DNA from: Malus domestica
Lineage: Eukaryota > Streptophyta > Magnoliopsida > Rosales > Rosaceae
Assembly (NCBI RefSeq): GCF_042453785.1
Contig: NC_091669.1
Span: forward strand, 15,855,001-15,919,000
Direction: 5' to 3'
DNA: 64,000 nt
Positions 33,852-43,568 of this stretch are shown here, one piece after another. The notes below the pieces were generated by a model. The model had not been told where the DNA came from. It did no database searches and was given only the letters and a program-made list of their open reading frames with translations. Made by a program: the position numbers and the translations under genes. Each line of letters begins with the position of its first letter. Position 1 is the stretch's first letter.

Positions 33852-34245
33852 TAGGATTTAAATGATTGTTTCAAATTTCTTGATTTGGCTCTGAACTGTT
33901 CAAATTTCTTGATATGGCTCTGAACTGTGAGATTCAGAAAGGATCTTCATTCAGATTATGGGGCCAATAATGTCTGTCTACCTCAAGTATTCATGTTAAG
34001 TTTGGTCGGAAGATTATTTCAAGCACCCGATATTCAAGTGACACTCTAAATATTTTAATATATAAAAATAACATTATTTTTCGTGTCTCTCTATTAGAAA
34101 AAAAAATGATAGCAACTTTCTCATTTAAACTTTGTTTTACTATTTTTTCAATTATTTTTTTAATTTAGAAATGTTTTTTAATGATCATTTTTTTTTGTAT
34201 TTTTATATTTACATAAAAGAGGAACAACTGATGGCAAGTCATGGT
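33852..34245. other. Intergenic, ends in the repeat invaded by the hAT element
   Basis: AT-rich sequence, no gene. The last 25 bp (GAGGAACAACTGATGGCAAG...) are one side of the repeat split by the hAT insertion. Confidence 0.4.
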
Positions 34246-35515
34246 CAGTGGCAAATCCCGAATTTTAAACTCCGGGAGTCCCATTAATAAAGGTCAAAAA
34301 AATTATAGACAAAAACAATATTGAAAAGTTAAATATAATACATTTCATTCAAAAATCATAGCAAAACAACATTACAAGCTATAAAATCCTAATTTAAGCG
34401 TCAACAACGAGGTTTCATAGTCTGAAAATGTTCCATGACAGCTTCATTAACAATACAAGAAAAAACATCTTTCTTCATGTAAACAACTAAGTTGTCTCTC
34501 AACCATTGATCTCCTATTTTGTTGTGAAGTTGACCCTTAATGATATTTATAGCGGAAAATGTCTTCTTCACTAAAGCAATTACAACCGGTAAAACCAAAG
34601 CCAACTGAACAAGCAAATATACATATGCAAATGTTTGATGTAACATTTTCTCCACCATTTTCTTAGCAAGATCTCTCAAGATTATTAAAATTAATGTCAC
34701 ACTCATTTTATCTTGAGCTCGAACTACCCGAACAAATAGATAGTGCTATTGGCTTTGGCTTGAAAATTTTCTCCATATTTCTTATTTCTAAACTACACAT
34801 TTAATAAAAAAAAAAACACAAAACATATACCAATTAACCAATAAACAAAAATTTCATCTAAATTCCAATGATCAAATGAGTATACAAACATAAAACATAT
34901 CAACAATCATATCAATAATAGACTAAAACATCTCCATCAATACCTATTATAATTTAATTGAGATTATATTAGAATACCGAAAAACTTACTTGAATTTTGA
35001 ACAAATAGTGGTGGCCTGGAGATTTGAAACAAGTGGAGGTATGATGTTGGAGTAATAAAAATTATAATATGGGATTGGGTGAGATTTAGAATTTTAGGGT
35101 TTTGAAATCTGGGGAGTTGGGGATTAGAATTTGGGTGAATATGTTAAAGCTGGACATTGGGGGAAGCAGATGAGCGGGGAATGGTGGGACTGTGGGGACA
35201 TATGTGGGCTAGAATTTGAAACAATGTGGACAAATGACAGTGTTTTGTCCATTGTTTAAATTTTTTTTTATAAAAAAAATTAAAACAATTGGCCAAAACA
35301 TTATCGTTTTCGGCCAATAGTTAAAAAGGGTCCTATTTTCTTTCTTCTCCGCGTGCGGTTGTCTTCTTCGAGAAGAAGACATTGCTGCAACTTGCAACCT
35401 ACATAGCACAAACCTCTTGTTCAAGTATGAGGGGTCCTCGAAAAATTTCTAGCAGCTGTTTAAGGTTGCTGAGGGGTCCTGAGATCTCCCGGGTCTCTCT
35501 ATAGATCTGCTACTA
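34246..35515 (-). mobile_element. hAT element, internally deleted, 8-bp duplication
   Basis: The ends CAGTGGCAAATCC and, inversely, TAGTAGCAGATC are hAT-style inverted repeats. The flanks GTCATGGT (34238-34245) and GTCACGGT (35516-35523) are an 8-bp duplication with one change. The element (1270 bp) retains only the C-terminal end of a transposase (34401-34706) and is non-autonomous. Confidence 0.75.
34401..34706 (-). pseudogene. hAT transposase C-terminal dimerisation fragment
   Basis: The frame reads VQLALVLPVVIALVKKTFSA, INIIKGQLHNKIGDQWLRDN and LVVYMKKDVFSCIVNEA, the dimerisation domain of plant zinc finger MYM-type hAT transposases. The upstream catalytic core and zinc finger are absent from the element, so this is a remnant. 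Confidence 0.75.
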
Positions 35516-35523
35516 GTCACGGT

Positions 35524-36211
35524 TATCCACCTTTTTCGAGCTCGAAAAAGCTATAAGAAATGTTTTTTGATGATCCGAGTGGTCACTTTTTTAGGTTACA
35601 ATTTAAACATAAAAAATACAAAAAAAAAAAAAAAAATCCATACATAATCTGTTAATGGTTCGATTAATGTTATCCTAATTTTAATTTTGAACTGAATAAT
35701 ATGGTTCGTCTATTTATCAGATAATCAAAGATCGATTAATGACTAAACAATTTTGGATTGATGAGGCAATTTTGGATTTAGTCATCCTTAATGACTTTTT
35801 TTTTTAAATTTTAAATAGATGGTTTAGATCATTGTGCAAATTGTAAAATGAGAAGGATAAATAAAAAAGTTAAGGATGAACGTCCAAACAAAATAGGTTG
35901 TTAGCATTTCCATTAGAAAAAATGCAAAATCGAAAATATGCTATCGAGATTTGAGATATGAATTTGTTAAACCCCAAAAATTATTATTGAAAAAGACAAA
36001 TGTTTGGAAAAATATTTTGTGTTTATTTATCGAAAAGGTTTTCATATGAAGGCAGTGGGCGTCATTACGAGTCATTACAACTTGTAGAATGTTTTAGATT
36101 ATTTTTCAAAACTCGAAGAATTTGTAGGTTAATTTTCATGCGGAGTGACAGCTAAGGTGGGGTTGACTTGCCACGTGACAACAGGTGGGATAACCAACGA
36201 GTAGGTGTTAA
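35524..36211. other. Intergenic, no gene supported
   Basis: It begins with the other side of the repeat split by the hAT element (CGGTTATCCACCTTTTTCGA, then an inverted TTTTTCGAGCTCGAAAAA). The rest is AT-rich without recognised features. Confidence 0.4.
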
Positions 36212-36902
36212 GAGCACTTCCACCGTGTGCTCCAGCCCGAGGGACAGTCACAGTAACAAGGCCAAAGAGCTCAAGTGATGAAGCCCAGCGTGTGCTGGTG
36301 AGTGAGCCCGAGCAGGCCCGAGGGAGAGGCTGGTGGAGAGTTGCCAGCCCGAGAACTCGAAATGGGTTTGATGCAAGGCTGACGTCGCCCTGACGTCAGC
36401 CACGTTTTTCTTCTGTTTTGCTTCAGCCGTTGGGGCCCGTGTGCGCATGCCTTCGTCAGTGACCGTTGAAGGCCACATGGCGCCTCAGCGTCTGTTGGAT
36501 CTCAACGGTTATTTGTTTTATACCGTTGGAAATCCAACGGTAATAATAATTTTAAAACCTTATTTAACTTCAACCGTTGGATTTGAGGTCAACAGTCCAC
36601 GTTATTCACCTTTATAAAAAAAATAGTTTAAAAATCAGAAATCTTACTGTTGTGCCACGTGACACAATCTGGAGTGTTGGAATTCAAATTTTTTTTAATC
36701 CAACGACAGAGATTAATTACGTGAATAATTTTTTTTTAAATGTCAAAAATTAATAAAAATCCTTAAAAAAATTGATTTTACTTTTCTATAAATACGTTCT
36801 CATTATCTTCTACCTTACATCACAATTTCATATTTTCTCAACTACTTTCAACCACATTCCTATCTTTCTCTCAAAGTTTCAATTCAATTTTTTTCCAACA
36901 AA

Positions 36903-37169
36903 ATGACTACTGATGCAGGTACAAATTGGACACTTATTAAAGATGTTGCGTTGTGTACTAGCTGGGTTGAAGTTACTCATGATCCTCTTACGGGTAATGA
37001 GATGCAGTTGCGAGAAATGTGGAGTCTTTTTCATACCAATTTTCTCAAGAAAATTGTTGGGAAAAGAAACAAAGAATCGATGTTCAGTCGTTGGAAATTA
37101 CTTAGCCAATCGTTTATTACATGGAGAGACGCCTTGGCACAAGCTAGTAGTAATCTTCGAATTGGTTAA
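36903..37169 (+). pseudogene. Harbinger Myb/SANT-like DNA-binding ORF, truncated
   Basis: The 88-residue frame starts MTTDAGTNWTLIKDVALC and holds a trihelix/Myb-like unit (LCTSWVEVTHDPLTGNEMQL, FSRWKLLSQSFITWRDAL). This is the accessory protein of PIF/Harbinger elements, often mis-annotated as glutathione S-transferase T3-like. It works with the transposase in DNA binding and nuclear import. A TATA box (TCTATAAATACG near 36785) lies about 115 bp upstream. It is shorter than usual and its C-terminal part is missing. Calling it a remnant is inference from length. Confidence 0.7.
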
Positions 37170-37262
37170 GTGATGATGAATATAGTACTTTTTGTAATCG
37201 GAGCCCATAATTTTCCAATAACTTTGGGTTGTAATTTATTATTTATTGAATATAGTACTTTA

Positions 37263-37536
37263 TGTTGTTTTTATTGTAGACATAATTTACTGAACACTTA
37301 TGGAGGCCAGAGAGGGAAAGTGCGGCATAGAGAGAAGAAGAGAGAGATGTATAATTGTGGGTGTATGTTATTCCACCTCATTGTGCCTTTATTTATAGTA
37401 GTAGGAAAAGTTAATACCTTACCCTTTATGATTACAACATTTAATAGGTAATCTACTCCTAATAGGAATATAAGATACATTCCCATATCTACTAGGATTT
37501 ACACAATTATATTCCTAATCTAATAGGACTGCAACA
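37263..37536 (-). repeat. Small solo LTR (copia/TRIM-like) inside the Harbinger element
   Basis: On the minus strand it starts TGTTGCAGTCCTATTAGATT, has a TATA box (ACTATAAATAAAGG near 37391) and ends CTACAATAAAAACAACA. It has TGTTG/CAACA ends, about 274 bp and no internal region, so I read it as a solo LTR. Copies of TTATTGAATATAGTACTT lie on both sides (near 37243 and 37548), so the exact target duplication is unclear. Confidence 0.55.
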
Positions 37537-37653
37537 GTTTCCAGTTTATTGAATTTAGTACCTTATTTAAAGTGAGAGTAAAATTATTTAATTTGCTATT
37601 TTATTTATACTAAGAGAATCTATATTTAAATGACATAAACACACCAAATAAAA

Positions 37654-38265
37654 TTACATAAACATACCAAATAATAAAAAACTCAGTATTCGGAGGTACT
37701 CTGCGGTGTTGATAGATTTGATTGCTCTGCAGAACCTCATCAGGGACTCAAGAATGGTTGATTTCCCCTTCCTCGCTATGTCATCCACTTGGTCTGCAGA
37801 TACTCCATATGCAAGCATCTGTAAGACAGCATTACTTTTTTGTTCAGGAAAGAGACCCATAGCGCCAAAAACATCCTTATTTTGCACAAAGTATGAATCA
37901 TGGTTGCAAACATCAATCATGATTTTGTTGAACAAATGTTGTTCCATTCTAAAACGACGTCTAAAGTACGTATCAGGGAATGCACTATTACGAACAAAAT
38001 AATCGTCCAAGAGTTTCATACCTCGTTGTTGCATGCTTCTATCAAGGTTTCCGGAATGACTGGGCCTACAGATCCGACCCACAACTTGGATGACTCGACG
38101 GGAATGTGAGACTACCAATTCTTGCTTCGTCATCTCTCATTCTACGCTCCTCATTATCTTCCCTCGCATTTTGGGCCACCTGAAGATTGAACATTTCTTC
38201 TGATTGGTTAAACAATTATTTCTCTTGCTGATTGATTTCCCACATCATCCTTGAAGAATAAGACA
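37654..38265 (-). pseudogene. Harbinger transposase N-terminal part, disrupted
   Basis: Minus-strand frames show MSYSSRMMWEINQQE near 38265, an acidic REDNEERRMRDDEAR stretch, then after a frameshift GMKLLDDYFVRNSAFPD, YFRRRFRMEQHLFNKIM and ALGVFPEQK-like GLFPEQKSNAVLQMLAYGV. This is the region before the DDE catalytic domain of plant PIF/Harbinger transposases. An in-frame stop follows NQQEK and the frame ends at 37654 without the catalytic aspartates. Confidence 0.8.
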
Positions 38266-38887
38266 TTGTAAGAAGGAAGTAAAAACTATGAATAATGATA
38301 CATATTTTGATTTTGGTGAAGAAGGAAGCATAAACTATGAATAATGATAGAGATCTTCAGAAAATTGGTGTGAGATTTCTGAGGATGGATGGTGGATTAT
38401 ATGGAGGATTCAGAAAGGATTAGGTTGTAGATAATGCCACATGGCATGCCGTCATTCGTTAAAATTTTGATCGAAATCTATCCTCAAAGATTGTAAACAG
38501 ATTGTGACACGTAGCGCGATATGATTGGTTAAAAATCTTATCGGAAATCTATCCTCAACGATTCTGAAAAAGGTAACGACATGTGGCACGATGATATTGG
38601 ATAAAATCTTATCAAAATCCATCACCAATAATTGTCTTTTCGGATAATGACACGTGGCGCAATGAAAACAATTAAAAATCTTATCCGAAATTACAAAATT
38701 AAATTATTTTGTATTATTTTATAAATAAATAAAATACTAATATTTTATTACCTATTGCCAGAGCTATTCAGTGTAGGGGTGGAGATGCAAAAGGTAGTTG
38801 TTATTCATTAAGGGTAGTTATTGTTCACTGGTTGGATTAAATAGTGAATAGTCTGAAGGAACCTTTCCCACGGTGGAACTGCTCTAA

Positions 38888-39583
38888 TAGTACTGCCATT
38901 CTACCATGTCAACACATGCAGAAGTATAAATGGAATCAAAGAAAAGGAGAAGGAGAGAAATTAGAATTTTCTTATTGCTTGACACATGGCAAGCTGCCAT
39001 TGGACCTTAAATCAAAGGGAATTGAAATGGGGAGACGACATGGAGATAGGATCCTGGCTAGATCCTCTTTGTAAGGATTCAGAGATCCTTTAATTCTGTC
39101 TATACATCGTACGGTTAGTTTTCGTCAGATACTGTTTGAACATTAAAGGACATTTGTATGGAAGATGTGAGTTGTACCACTTATGAATTTTGTATCTTGG
39201 CTTGAAAGTTGGATTTAATTTTCAGGAAAAACAAGTCTGTTGCCGTTGCTTTATACCAGTGACCTAAATGAAAAAAATATATAGTTTCTGCTCATGGGTC
39301 ATTTTGTAATTATCAGAAAGTTAATGGACCAAAGTGTAAATATGCAAAAGTTCAGGGGTATTTTGTAAACTCGGAAACTGTTTAGGACAAGAGTATAGGT
39401 ACCAATTAGTGGACACCAAATTTGGATTACGAGAAAAGTATTGGACCCTAATTATAATAAGGAATATAACCGAGTTACTATATGAGGATTATTTAGTAAC
39501 CGTTTGTATTGTTATTGAACTAGGAACTCTAGTCACGCAACAAAAGGACATTGACAGACTTTGACGGTGACGTGGTGAATGTA
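38888..39583. other. Intergenic with one small MITE
   Basis: No gene is supported. The MITE relative at 39045-39165 is listed separately; the remainder is unremarkable AT-rich sequence. Confidence 0.4.
39045..39165. mobile_element. Foldback MITE fragment (CCTCACAAAGAG family)
   Basis: TAGATCCTCTTTGTAAGGATTC, TCAGAGATCC and TACATCGTACGG, read inversely, match the end of the family at 20834-21050 (AATCCTCACAAAGAG, GTACGATGTACA). Only one arm is recognisable. Confidence 0.5.
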
Positions 39584-39930
39584 GGGATGGCAACGAGACG
39601 GATTGGATTCAGATGTGTCATCTCCATAACTGAATTCGTTTGTTTTTTTCGTACCCGAAATCGTAAAAAATCCAAACGAATATTCCTTGTAACCGAACCC
39701 GTCGGGTAACGGTTTTCCCTTATGAATATATAATATTTCTTCTTATGAAAAATTAAGCAAGTGCTAACATGCTAAAATTTAACTGATTAAACAGTGAGAG
39801 GGACGAGGAGAGAGAGTGAGAGGTTGTAGAGATTGGTGGGGGTCTGGAGGGTGTGGTTTGAGGGCTCGCCAGAGACGGTGGGATGGTGTGGGTGGTGGTG
39901 CCGTGTGTGCGTAGCTCAGGAGAGGTGAGG

Positions 39931-39934
<4 letters not shown>

Positions 39935-39999
<65 letters not shown>
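39935..39999. repeat. (GA)n microsatellite
   Basis: More than 30 uninterrupted GA units. It generates the leucine-serine rich frames on the minus strand at 39753-40222, which are not genes. Confidence 0.95.
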
Positions 40000-40001
<2 letters not shown>

Positions 40002-40481
40002 GCAGAGAAGTGAGGTGAGGGAGAGAGCACGAGAAGAAGAGAAAGGTGAGGGATGAGGGAGAAAAGATGGTGGTGTGGTCCTTGTTTTGCATGTGTGTAC
40101 GGGTGTGTGTGTGGTGCTCGGTGAAGGGAGAAGCACAGAGCACAAAAATGGGAGGAACGTGGAGAGAGAGTGAGGTGTACATTCTGGAAGAACTCAAAGG
40201 CTTTGAAGTGTGCACTGCACACTCAAGACTTTTGTAGTCTTCAGTATTAAAGTTGCTGGAGAAAAAAAAATAGAGATTTCATTTTTTTTTATAAAAAAAT
40301 ATAAATAATAAATAATTATATTTTTTATTAAAGAATAAAAACGGGGCGGGTTCGGGTACGGGTTCGGAGCGGATACCCTTATAACCATAACCGAACTTGA
40401 AATCGAACAATTTACCCAACGGTTACCCATAATTGTAAAAGACCTGAAATTTGATACCCGAAACCGAACTGTTTGGGTTTG

Positions 40482-41607
40482 TGTTGACCCTAGAAACTAC
40501 CAAGCTTACGTGGCGCGCAGGCCGAGTAATTTATAAGCTAACTACGTCCTTCGGTGAATGCGGGGCGTGCCAACTCGTCGGCCGAGCTCGGCCGAGGAGT
40601 AAATTTTGTTGATGTTGCGTTGGGTGCGCGGCTGACTTCTGCGTCTTGCGATTGTGGCCGAGAAAGGAACACGTCTCGACCTCTGGGGCTCTCGAACCTG
40701 AAGACAATGTTACTATTCTTACGAAGTTCACGAGTCGTCGTCGTCGGACTCAGTCACAGTGATGTTATTCGTCAGAGTAAACTCACGCCGAATCGACACC
40801 AGAGTGTAAGGGCACAAGTACTCGAAGCAAATATAAGTTTTAATGGTGAACGTGGTTCGGCCGTCCGAATGCCGAACTCTAAATCCTACTTGGGAATATC
40901 CAATCATAAAATAACTCGGCGAGCAAAGCGCCGAGCTCGATATACCGTAACACCTCACTTCGCCGAGAAGGCTAATGAGATGACCTCAATCAATAAGGAT
41001 CCGGAAATCCTCCTCGACCAAGACCTGGATAGGTAATCAACCGTTCTCGCCGCAGTGCTGTTGATGCCAACGGAAGATACTGCGAGATCGACTGATTCTA
41101 CGGTGACAGAGCTATCTATGCCGACTTAAGATATCACCGGTTGCTTCCACAGTGCTGTTGATGCCAACGGAAGATGTGTCAGCGAAAAAGAAAGAAAAAA
41201 TCTCAAGTTGTTGAGAGTTTGCGCAGGGCAGTTTTGTATTGATTTGCAGGGGGCATTCTCTGACGCACAGCTTCCCTTATTTATAGCGCTGTATCTTGAA
41301 TCCGAGTTAAAATCCTACTCGGACTAGGTCTTCCTCTTCGGATCAACACCACCTCGACCAGTCCTATCTTCACTAGGATTGTGAACCTAGTTCTTAACTG
41401 AGCCGGATTCACTTTTTGGGTTACTGATCCCGCCGAGACTCCTTATTGTACTAGGACTTGACTTGCGTTATGATCTACCCGACCTAGGCTTGGAAGCCCA
41501 CGAGTTGAACGATCCATGGCCCTCTCGCCGCGCGGCCTCCCGGGCAGAGGATGATCCTTCCTTCGGCCCAAACTATTATTTTGGGCCCAAACAGTTTGTT
41601 ACCTACA
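40482..41607 (-). repeat. Solo LTR, GC-rich, of an LTR retrotransposon
   Basis: On the minus strand the segment starts TGTAGGTAACAAACTG, has a TATA box (GCTATAAATAAGGG near 41285) and ends TTCTAGGGTCAACA, that is TGT..ACA ends and about 1.1 kb. CGGCCGAG-type motifs make it much richer in CpG than its flanks. A 27-bp stretch beginning CAGTGCTGTTGATGCC occurs twice (near 41055 and 41150). The flanks do not show a clean 5-bp duplication, so the edges are tentative. An open frame at 40554-41036 is not a known protein. Confidence 0.5.
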
Positions 41608-41689
41608 GGGATCGGGTTTGACGAATTAAATTGCCATCCCTAAGCTTTGGGGGAATCTTTATATATGTCTATTATTTGGCTTCATACAC

Positions 41690-42480
41690 ATGGTTATGTG
41701 GTATATGTTAATTGGTGCAATTGTATGACTATTTGATAACATGATTCAAATGCTTATGTGTTTGGCTTGTTTCTGGAAGAATATTAGTTGTTTGAAATGT
41801 CATTTGAATATTGTTTCATAATTATCATGAACGATAACTGTGAGTCTGTAACATGCATTGTGGACTCATTGGGAAAGTATCAGTGGAATTGAATAACTAT
41901 GATCATTACATGATCATTTGTTGGAGTCCCAATTTGAGAAAGTATGAGATTTATGGAAATATGAAAATAAAAGTAGTTGAGTTCGCTCTCAGGGCACCAA
42001 GATCTATGTTCAGCCCAAAGTGCACGAAATAAAAGAGTGAAGCCCTTTCGGTTAGAGTCCGATAAAACAATCTATTTGGGTTTTGGATTTGGGACTGAGA
42101 GTTTAACAATATGACTAATGAAAAGAAATGGGATTATCTGTTAACTAGGTTAACATGATAGAATGAAGAGGAAACATTGCATTCACGCATAATCATTGCT
42201 TTCTCATTGCTAAATGCATTGTGGTTATTGCCCTACTGAGCTAGTAGCTCACCCCTTAGGAATTATTTGACTGGTGTTGAATTAGAAATTTGAAAAAGTA
42301 GTTGACTTTCATGGGGAGTATAGAGGATTTTTGGAATGTAAGCTAGAGTGTAACTGTATTGTTGTGTAACGTTCTGATGTAAATATAAGAGATGGTTAAT
42401 TTTTTTTTATTATTTTCACTTTTATTCGCACACCGAGTGCAGGATTATTTATTCCACCGATCTCGGGTCCGGGACGTGAC
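41690..42480 (+). repeat. Probable truncated Ty3-gypsy LTR end
   Basis: ACTGAGCTAGTAGCTCACCCC and the terminal GGGTCCGGGACGTGACA are wording I associate with the 3' part of plant gypsy LTRs ending in CGTGACA. No primer binding site or coding region follows, so it is a solo or truncated copy. This rests on recall only. Confidence 0.35.
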
Positions 42481-42534
42481 AGAATATGTAGTCAAAAGTG
42501 ACAACTAAGATTGAAGCTAATTAGTTGCTAATTA

Positions 42535-42885
42535 GGGGTGGTTTGGAAGTGAGGTGCTTAAAAAAAAAGCATACATGAAAGAAGCTGTGAGGGTTTTAGG
42601 TGTTTGGTAAACTGAAAAAAATGGCTTATTTTGGAAGCTGTTGTGAGAATAAGCTGAAATCAAAGAAAAAAGCTGAAGCTGTTATTTGCAGCTTTGGAAA
42701 ACTAGTTTTTTTTCAAAGCACACTGAGCTACAGTGCTCCTTTAGTGAAAAGACCCACTATCAGACTGCTTTTTTTTCCAAAAGCACTTTTACAAAAAAGT
42801 TTACTATACACTCTGCTGATTTTTTTCACAGCCGCTTATTCTTACAGCAGTTTTTTTTCAAAGCACAGCAATACCAAATCAGCCC
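42535..42885. mobile_element. Tourist-like MITE with TTA duplication
   Basis: The left end GGGGTGGTTTGGAAGTGAGG and the inverse right end GGGCTGATTTGGTATTGCTG are inverted repeats flanked by TTA (42532-42534 and 42886-42888). The interior is rich in AAGCTG and AAAAGCACTT blocks without coding capacity. The open frame 42600-42932 reads through it and is not a gene. Confidence 0.65.
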
Positions 42886-43568
42886 TTAAGAACATCAAAG
42901 GGCCACAACATATGGTGCCTTGGTTCAAATGAAACAGATTCTGCTTAGGTTCTTCAGTTTTGAAATGTTATCGAAACACCTTTGGAATTAGAATTAGGGT
43001 AAAAACTACTTGAAAACAACCCACCCACAAGGCCACAACCTTTTCAATCGATATGGCGGTCAGGCCGCGAAGTTATCCTTGCACCTAAGGTCACGTATAT
43101 GTTTGAGTTTTTACGGTGCGAATGTGATGCAAATGTGACGGTCATACTGTCACATTATTTATTATAGCGAACGATAGAGTGAATTGGTAACGTCATCCGA
43201 AAAATTACTCTAACAATGTCCAATCAAATTCAAATATTCAAAATTTCTAAAAAAATAAAGGAAACAAATTGACCAAACTCTAATTATTTTTACGAATTCA
43301 AATTTGCAGTCACTAGATTTCAGTTGTACCTATATATTCTAGAAGTGGTGACCTGTGAGAACGAACAACCTAGGCTGGCTACTGCAACTTCTAATTGATT
43401 GCTTGAATGCTAGAAAGACGGGCGGAAATTGTTTGAGTCTGTTAATCAAGGTTGGTTTTCCCATGTCATGTATTTAATCATCAAAATTTAGTACAACACA
43501 TACAACCACACACCACTTTTTTCATTTTCTTTCTTCTCCGTGGTAGCGGGGGTGGTGCTCGGCTTTTG
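42886..43568 (+). other. Upstream region of the cytoplasmic kinase gene
   Basis: AT-rich sequence without recognised repeats. The part from about 43330 should hold promoter and 5' UTR. TATATATTCT near 43330 is a possible TATA box. An in-frame Met at 43452 precedes the chosen start, but its stretch is low-complexity and not conserved-looking. Confidence 0.4.

Larger units (their letters stand above)
36212..38884. mobile_element. PIF/Harbinger element with Myb-like ORF and truncated transposase
   Basis: Terminal inverted repeats GAGCACTTCCACCGTG and, inversely, GAGCAGTTCCACCGTG are flanked by TAA on both sides (36209-36211, 38885-38887). Inside are the two-gene content of PIF/Harbinger elements, a Myb/SANT-like protein gene (plus) and a transposase N-terminus (minus) facing it. 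The transposase catalytic part is missing and a small solo LTR (37263-37536) sits between the two. A GCTGACGTC...TGACGTCAGC motif lies near the left end (36379-36401). Confidence 0.85.
39584..41640. mobile_element. TIR-bounded element (GGGATGGCAA ends) containing a solo LTR
   Basis: TAGGGATGGCAA at the left and TTGCCATCCCTA at the right are perfect inverted ends. Subterminal ACCCGAAA, AACCGAAC and GGGTACGGGTTCGG motifs recur near both. The interior holds a (GA)n tract (39935-39999) with surrounding short frames of no known family, and the GC-rich LTR at 40482-41607. No transposase is seen and the superfamily is not assigned. Confidence 0.5.

Noticed and set aside
39753..40222. Leucine-serine rich proteins
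   Set aside because: They are translations of the (GA)n microsatellite and its flanks.
42600..42932. Lysine-rich plus-strand frame of 110 residues
   Set aside because: It runs through a MITE with TTA duplications and ends in its flank; no family match.
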